Assembly (NCBI GenBank): GCA_965653225.1 | Contig: CBFGZI010000056.1 | Span: 1 to 21,749 of the forward strand | Direction of reading: 5' to 3' | Length of the DNA stretch: 21,749 bases | Origin: JALZDI01 sp965653225 | GTDB taxonomy: Bacteria; Actinomycetota; Actinomycetes; Propionibacteriales; Nocardioidaceae | Shown here: one piece after another, positions 21,093 through 21,749 of the stretch | Position numbering within the stretch: the first letter of the stretch is position 1 | How the letters are laid out: each line of letters begins with the position of its first letter | Notes under the pieces: model-generated | The model's database searches: none | Seen by the model: only the letters and a program-made list of their open reading frames with translations | Told to the model about the DNA's origin: nothing | Translations under genes and position numbers: made by a program

Positions 21093-21476
21093 ATGTCCGT
21101 CCAGCTCAACCACACCATCGTGAGGGTCAACGACAAGTTGGAGTCGGCGACGTTCCTGACGGAGATCCTCGGCGTCGCCGAGCCGGTCCCGTTCGGGCCG
21201 TTCCTGGTCGTGCAGGTCGACAACGACGTCTCGCTGGACTTCGCCGACGACCACGGGCCGGCGCATCCGCAGCACTACGCGTTCCTCGTGGACGAGGAGC
21301 GGTTCGACGAGGTCTTCGGCCGCATCCGCGAACGCGGGCTGACGTACTGGGCCGACCCCTCCCGGAGACGGGAGGGCGAGATCAACCACAACGACGGTGG
21401 CCGCGGCGTGTACTGGGAGGACCCGAGCGGGCACTTCCTGGAGATCATCACCCGGCCGTACGGCAGCGGCGGCTGA
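21093..21476 (+). CDS. VOC-superfamily (glyoxalase-like) protein, 127 aa
   Basis: A single vicinal-oxygen-chelate domain with beta-alpha-beta-beta-beta repeats. Probable metal ligands are H7 (LNHTIVRV), H61 (HYAFLV) and E117 (GHFLEIITRP). Family members include glyoxalases, bleomycin/fosfomycin resistance proteins and extradiol dioxygenases; the length and single domain indicate a homodimer of the glyoxalase/resistance type. The substrate is unknown. GGGAGGGAGG ends about 7 nt before the ATG. The gene is divergent from the Sap-like gene and is followed by a strong hairpin. Confidence 0.85.
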   Translation: MSVQLNHTIVRVNDKLESATFLTEILGVAEPVPFGPFLVVQVDNDVSLDFADDHGPAHPQHYAFLVDEERFDEVFGRIRERGLTYWADPSRRREGEINHNDGGRGVYWEDPSGHFLEIITRPYGSGG

Positions 21477-21521
21477 CCGGTTCCCTTTAAGAGCTCCCTG
21501 CCAGAACTCCGTGCAAGAAGA

Positions 21522-21562
21522 GGCGGCCGCCCCACCGGGGAGTGGTGGGTGGGGCGACCGCC
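21522..21562. terminator. Hairpin terminator between VOC gene and Vgb-like gene
   Basis: A 15-bp stem with one mismatch (21522-21536 with 21548-21562) and an 11-nt loop, between convergent genes. The minus-strand side is followed by a pyrimidine-rich CTCTTCTT, which favours termination of the Vgb-like gene; it can also serve the VOC gene. Confidence 0.75.
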
Positions 21563-21595
21563 GGGTTCCAGCTGGCTCGGCGCGCGCCAACGGGC

Positions 21596-21749
21596 CTACC
21601 GCAGCTGGAAGTTCGCGACCTTGTTGGCGGACATCATCGTGTACCAGGGGTTTCCGTTGCCGTCGACGACGATGCCGAACGGCTCGCTGCCCTTCACCGT
21701 CTTCGCCTCGGTGATGACGCCGGCGTTGTCGATGCTGGCGATGTTGCCC
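21596..21749 (-). CDS. Vgb/streptogramin-lyase-like beta-propeller protein, C-terminal fragment
   Basis: The last 50 residues of a gene that enters from the right window edge. The sequence G-N-I-A-S-I-D-N-A-G-V-I-T-E then P-F-G-I-V-V-D-G-N-G-N-P-W-Y-T shows one and a half blades typical of Vgb-like or NHL propellers, which read I-T-E and P-x-G-I-x-V-D-x-x-G-N-x-W-x-T in each repeat. It ends NFQLR at TAG (21598-21596). Secreted Vgb-like propellers in actinobacteria are mostly of unknown function; antibiotic lyase activity cannot be judged from this fragment. Confidence 0.75.
   Translation of the reverse strand, partial: GNIASIDNAGVITEAKTVKGSEPFGIVVDGNGNPWYTMMSANKVANFQLR

Noticed and set aside
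1..21749. CRISPR array, tRNA or rRNA genes, insertion sequences
   Set aside because: No spaced direct-repeat array, tRNA-like cloverleaf, rRNA sequence, transposase or flanking inverted repeats were seen.

Overview
The window is high-GC DNA with GTG starts, ATGA overlaps and a gene set typical of a steroid-degrading actinobacterium. A Nocardioidaceae/Pseudonocardiaceae-like host is a guess; no rRNA or other taxonomic marker is present. Most of it (about 1.4-16.5 kb) is a sterol (cholesterol/androstane) catabolic island.

Layout. (1) 1-1441: a truncated small Cys-rich protein and a SIMPL-domain protein on the minus strand, divergent from a GNAT acetyltransferase. (2) 1438-6558, minus strand: kstD, kshA, a 117-aa CxxC protein, kshB and a MaoC-type enoyl-CoA hydratase, tightly coupled by 4-8 bp overlaps except for a 10-bp gap before the last gene. 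(3) 6657-11038, plus strand: a second KstD-like FAD dehydrogenase, then hsaE, hsaG, hsaF. (4) 11049-12676, minus strand: a two-subunit transketolase-like pair. (5) 12808-16467, plus strand: hsaA, hsaD, hsaC, hsaB. (6) 16490-18167: an MmyB-like XRE regulator divergent from an SDR oxidoreductase. (7) 18323-21749: a PAS-ANTAR regulator, a secreted repeat protein, a Sap/GAP-family membrane protein, a VOC protein and the C-terminus of a Vgb-like beta-propeller.

How the genes work together. KstD and KshAB open ring B of 3-ketosteroids (1(2)-dehydrogenation plus 9-alpha-hydroxylation) to give the 9,10-seco phenol 3-HSA. HsaAB hydroxylates it to a catechol, HsaC cleaves the catechol, and HsaD hydrolyses the product to 2-hydroxyhexa-2,4-dienoate and the HIP acid. 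HsaE, HsaF and HsaG convert the C6 fragment to pyruvate and propionyl-CoA. The MaoC hydratase fits side-chain beta-oxidation.

Control. Both divergent gaps of the island carry a match to the KstR operator (TnnAACnnGTTnnA): a perfect one at 6604-6617 and a 13/14-type one at 12760-12773. The kstR gene itself is not in the window. The most unusual points are the transketolase pair placed inside the hsa regulon, the uncharacterised Cys protein translationally wedged between kshA and kshB, the second FAD dehydrogenase, and two mutually exclusive hairpins just after the ANTAR gene.
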